Assembly: GCA_041859375.1 (NCBI GenBank)
Contig: JBHEKP010000187.1
Location: forward strand, 1-14,058
Origin: JBHEKP01 sp041859375
Lineage (GTDB): Bacteria; Hydrogenedentota; Hydrogenedentia; Hydrogenedentales; CAITNO01
Direction of reading: 5' to 3'
DNA length: 14,058 bases
The stretch's first letter is position 1. Every line of letters starts with the position of its first letter. The notes beneath the pieces were generated by a model. It saw only the letters and a program-made list of their open reading frames with translations. It was not told the DNA's origin and did no database searches. This document shows positions 12,416 to 14,058 of the stretch, in pieces. The position numbers and the translations under genes were made by a program.

Positions 12416-13860
12416 GTTTTGAACAGGAGGCGGGATTGCGCGAACTGGCGGAGGCCCACGGACAGGCGCATGTTTTTCAGTTTTGGGACAGGCTGAACAG
12501 GGAGGAAAAGGCGGCGCTGCTGGATGATTTGTCCCAGGTGGACTTCGGCCTCATGGCACGCCTTGCGGACACATGGATCCACAACACACCAGCCCAGGAA
12601 AAGTTCAGCCACATCGAGCCGGTTCCGGTAATCCCAAAAGACTCCCCTGACGAGAAAGATGCCTGGGCAGCGGGGGAGGAGGCGCTGCGGCGGGGCCGGG
12701 TTGGGTTGTTTCTCGTGGCGGGGGGACAGGGAACCAGGCTGGGCTTTCCCGGCCCCAAAGGTTGCTATCCCATCGGCCCGCTCACCGGAAAGACCATCTT
12801 CCAGTACCATGCGGAAAAAGTGCAAAACCTGAACCGCCGCCACGGGATCAGCCTTCCCTGGTACATCATGGTCAGCGCCGCCAACGAGGCGGAAACACGG
12901 GCCTATTTCGCGGCCAACGAGTTCTTCGGCCTGGGCGGGCGCAATGTGGTTTTTCTGCGCCAGCGGATGGTGCCCTGCATGGACCTCAACGGCAAGTTTA
13001 TGCTCGAATCCCCCGGACGGCTCGCCATGAACCCCAACGGGCACGGCGGCTGCCTCTCCGCCATGGTGGAAAAGGGCGTGCTCGACGACGCCGGGGAGCG
13101 GGGCGTGGACATGCTCAGTTACTTTCAGGTGGACAACTGGGCCGTGAAAGTGGCCGATCCCAGGTTTGTCGGCTACCATGTGCTGCGCGGCGCGGCCATG
13201 TCGTCCAAAGTGCACCGGAAAAACGAGGCCCGCGAGGCAGTGGGCGTGCACTGCCTTTGCGACGGGGTTTACCAGGTCATCGAGTACAGCGAGCTGGACA
13301 TTTATCCGCAACTGCTGGAAACCGACGCGGCGGGGAATGTCCGTTATTTCGCCGGCAACCCGGCCATGCACATCCTTTCGACGGACTTTGTCCGGCATGT
13401 GCATGACCGCTTCGACCAGTTCCCCTGGCATCTGGCCAGCAAAAAAATCCCTTATGTCGCGCCGGACGGAACCCTCGTCAAACCCGACAAGCCAAACGGC
13501 TGCAAGTTTGAAACCTTCGTCTTCGACGCGCTCCGCTTCACCACCCACACGCCCGTGGCGCTGGAAATTGGACGGCTGGGCGAATACACGCCCACAAAAC
13601 AATTTGAGGGAAGCAACAGTGTGGTGGCCGCCCGGCAGAGCATGGCCAACCTGTGGGGCGGCTGGCTTGAGTCGGGGGGGGCAGTGGTGCCGCGTGACAG
13701 CGCGGGGAATGTGTCCGTGCCGATCGAAATCAGCCCGGCATTTGCATTGGATCAGGACGAATTCCTGGCCAAAACACAGGGACAGGACTGGGACGTTGGT
13801 GCCGGTTTGTCCGTGGATGCGGAAGGCACGGTGGCGACGGGTGATAGTTTCGCCCGTTAA
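12412..13860 (+). CDS. UTP-dependent sugar-1-phosphate uridylyltransferase (UDP-N-acetylhexosamine pyrophosphorylase-like, UDPGP family)
   Basis: This 482-residue protein belongs to the UDPGP family, which is common in eukaryotes (UAP1, UGP2) and present in several bacterial phyla. It makes UDP-sugars from UTP and sugar-1-phosphate in the cytoplasm. The signature LVAGGQGTRLGFPGPKGCYP (101-120) is the nucleotide-binding loop with Arg109 and Lys116. NPNGHGG (207-213) is the uridine-binding region. FQVDNWAVKVADPRFVGYH (238-256) carries the metal-binding Asp. KFETFVFDAL (365-374) matches the conserved C-terminal motif of UAP1-type enzymes. QVDNWAVKVADP and KFETFVFD place it nearer to UDP-GlcNAc/GalNAc pyrophosphorylases than to bacterial GalU or GlmU, which are unrelated in sequence. 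The start overlaps the zinc-ribbon gene by ATGA. A run of eight G (13674-13681) lies in codons 421-424. Whether the substrate is GlcNAc-1-P or glucose-1-P is not decided. Confidence 0.87.
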   Translation: MSFEQEAGLRELAEAHGQAHVFQFWDRLNREEKAALLDDLSQVDFGLMARLADTWIHNTPAQEKFSHIEPVPVIPKDSPDEKDAWAAGEEALRRGRVGLFLVAGGQGTRLGFPGPKGCYPIGPLTGKTIFQYHAEKVQNLNRRHGISLPWYIMVSAANEAETRAYFAANEFFGLGGRNVVFLRQRMVPCMDLNGKFMLESPGRLAMNPNGHGGCLSAMVEKGVLDDAGERGVDMLSYFQVDNWAVKVADPRFVGYHVLRGAAMSSKVHRKNEAREAVGVHCLCDGVYQVIEYSELDIYPQLLETDAAGNVRYFAGNPAMHILSTDFVRHVHDRFDQFPWHLASKKIPYVAPDGTLVKPDKPNGCKFETFVFDALRFTTHTPVALEIGRLGEYTPTKQFEGSNSVVAARQSMANLWGGWLESGGAVVPRDSAGNVSVPIEISPAFALDQDEFLAKTQGQDWDVGAGLSVDAEGTVATGDSFAR

Positions 13861-13881
13861 CGCGCGCTGGCCGCCTTTTTT

Positions 13882-13978
13882 TGCAAAAAATGCGTCAAAA
13901 AGGTTGAAACAGGGACTGTGTGTTTGCTACCATATTGACCGTGTTCGGTGGGCCTTGCGCCGCCGTGCAAAAAATGCG
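13882..13978 (+). repeat. Pair of 13-base direct repeats ahead of tRNA-Asp
   Basis: TGCAAAAAATGCG occurs at 13882-13894 and again, identically, at 13966-13978, with starts 84 bases apart. Each copy is itself a small inverted repeat (GCA, A-run, TGC). The second copy ends on the first base of the tRNA. The purpose is unknown; it could be a tRNA leader element or the trace of a duplication. Confidence 0.7.
13904..13933 (+). promoter_or_regulatory. Candidate promoter for tRNA-Asp
   Basis: TTGAAA (13904-13909) and TACCAT (13928-13933) are separated by 18 nt. Transcription would start near 13940, about 38 nt before the tRNA. The -10 is only a partial match, so confidence is limited. Confidence 0.4.
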
Positions 13979-14054
13979 GAGACGTAGTTCAGTCGGTTAG
14001 AACGCCGGCCTGTCACGCCGGAGGTCGCGAGTTCGAGTCTCGTCGTCTCCGCCA
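13978..14054 (+). tRNA. tRNA-Asp (GTC anticodon)
   Basis: A complete cloverleaf of 77 bases. The acceptor stem GGAGACG (13978-13984) pairs with CGTCTCC; the anticodon stem is CCGGC/GCCGG with loop CTGTCAC, giving anticodon GTC. The T-arm is GCGAG-TTCGAGT-CTCGT with one G-T pair. Discriminator G73 is the identity base expected for tRNA-Asp, and CCA (14052-14054) is encoded in the DNA. TTTT follows at the window edge. Confidence 0.97.
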
Positions 14055-14058
14055 TTTT

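Noticed and set aside
12289..13602. Minus-strand 437-codon frame opposite the pyrophosphorylase
   Set aside because: Antisense shadow; the plus-strand frame carries the complete UDPGP-family motif set.
13861..13890. T7 run after the pyrophosphorylase stop as an intrinsic terminator
   Set aside because: No stable stem lies directly before the T-run; the nearest pairing (13837-13857) is weak and 19 nt away.

Overview
This window is GC-rich and bacterial. It most likely comes from a Gram-negative, diderm organism, because it carries a Pal lipoprotein, a CpoB/YbgF-type periplasmic protein, several lipobox signal peptides and a surface-type beta-solenoid protein. A Glu-Gly repeat linker placed before a C-terminal Cys/Gly + membrane + Arg tail, a eukaryotic-like UDP-sugar pyrophosphorylase, ThuA, DUF1573 and sialate O-acetylesterase genes together recall Hydrogenedentota, Planctomycetota, Lentisphaerota and similar lineages. 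That placement is an inference from protein style, not proof. No CRISPR array, phage module or recognisable transposase was seen.

Layout. (1) 1-2261, minus strand: a secreted GH38 alpha-mannosidase-like protein cut by the window edge, and upstream of it a secreted sialate O-acetylesterase, with a strong intrinsic terminator between them. (2) 2454-4145: a ThuA-like lipoprotein (plus) converging on a membrane-anchored alpha/beta hydrolase (minus), sharing one very strong hairpin terminator. (3) 4160-4500: a locally AT-rich stretch holding a 41-residue membrane microprotein with a very good ribosome binding site. (4) 4662-6133: a pal-cpoB pair with its own promoter and terminator but no tolQRAB next to it. 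(5) 6280-8451: a BadF/BcrA-family (GlcNAc-kinase-like) sugar kinase, then after 6 bases a membrane-anchored DUF1573 protein that contains a G10 homopolymer. (6) 8548-11694: a 1048-residue exported beta-solenoid protein with T5SS/PEP-CTERM-type repeats and an unusual C-terminal sorting tail. (7) 11695-12037: non-coding DNA with several inverted repeats. (8) 12038-13860: a four-CxxC zinc-ribbon protein overlapping, by ATGA, a UDP-N-acetylhexosamine/UDP-glucose pyrophosphorylase-family gene. (9) 13978-14054: tRNA-Asp(GTC) with encoded CCA.

How the genes may work together. The left side and the two sugar genes (kinase, nucleotidyltransferase) fit the breakdown and reuse of complex glycans: removal of sialic acid acetyl groups, alpha-mannoside hydrolysis, phosphorylation of amino sugar, and nucleotide-sugar synthesis. 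The rest of the window is cell-envelope material: Pal, CpoB, DUF1573 and the surface protein. The genes do not form one operon. The most unusual items are the C-terminal tail of the solenoid protein, the 41-residue microprotein, the G10 tract, and the recurrent GC hairpins placed just ahead of Shine-Dalgarno sites.
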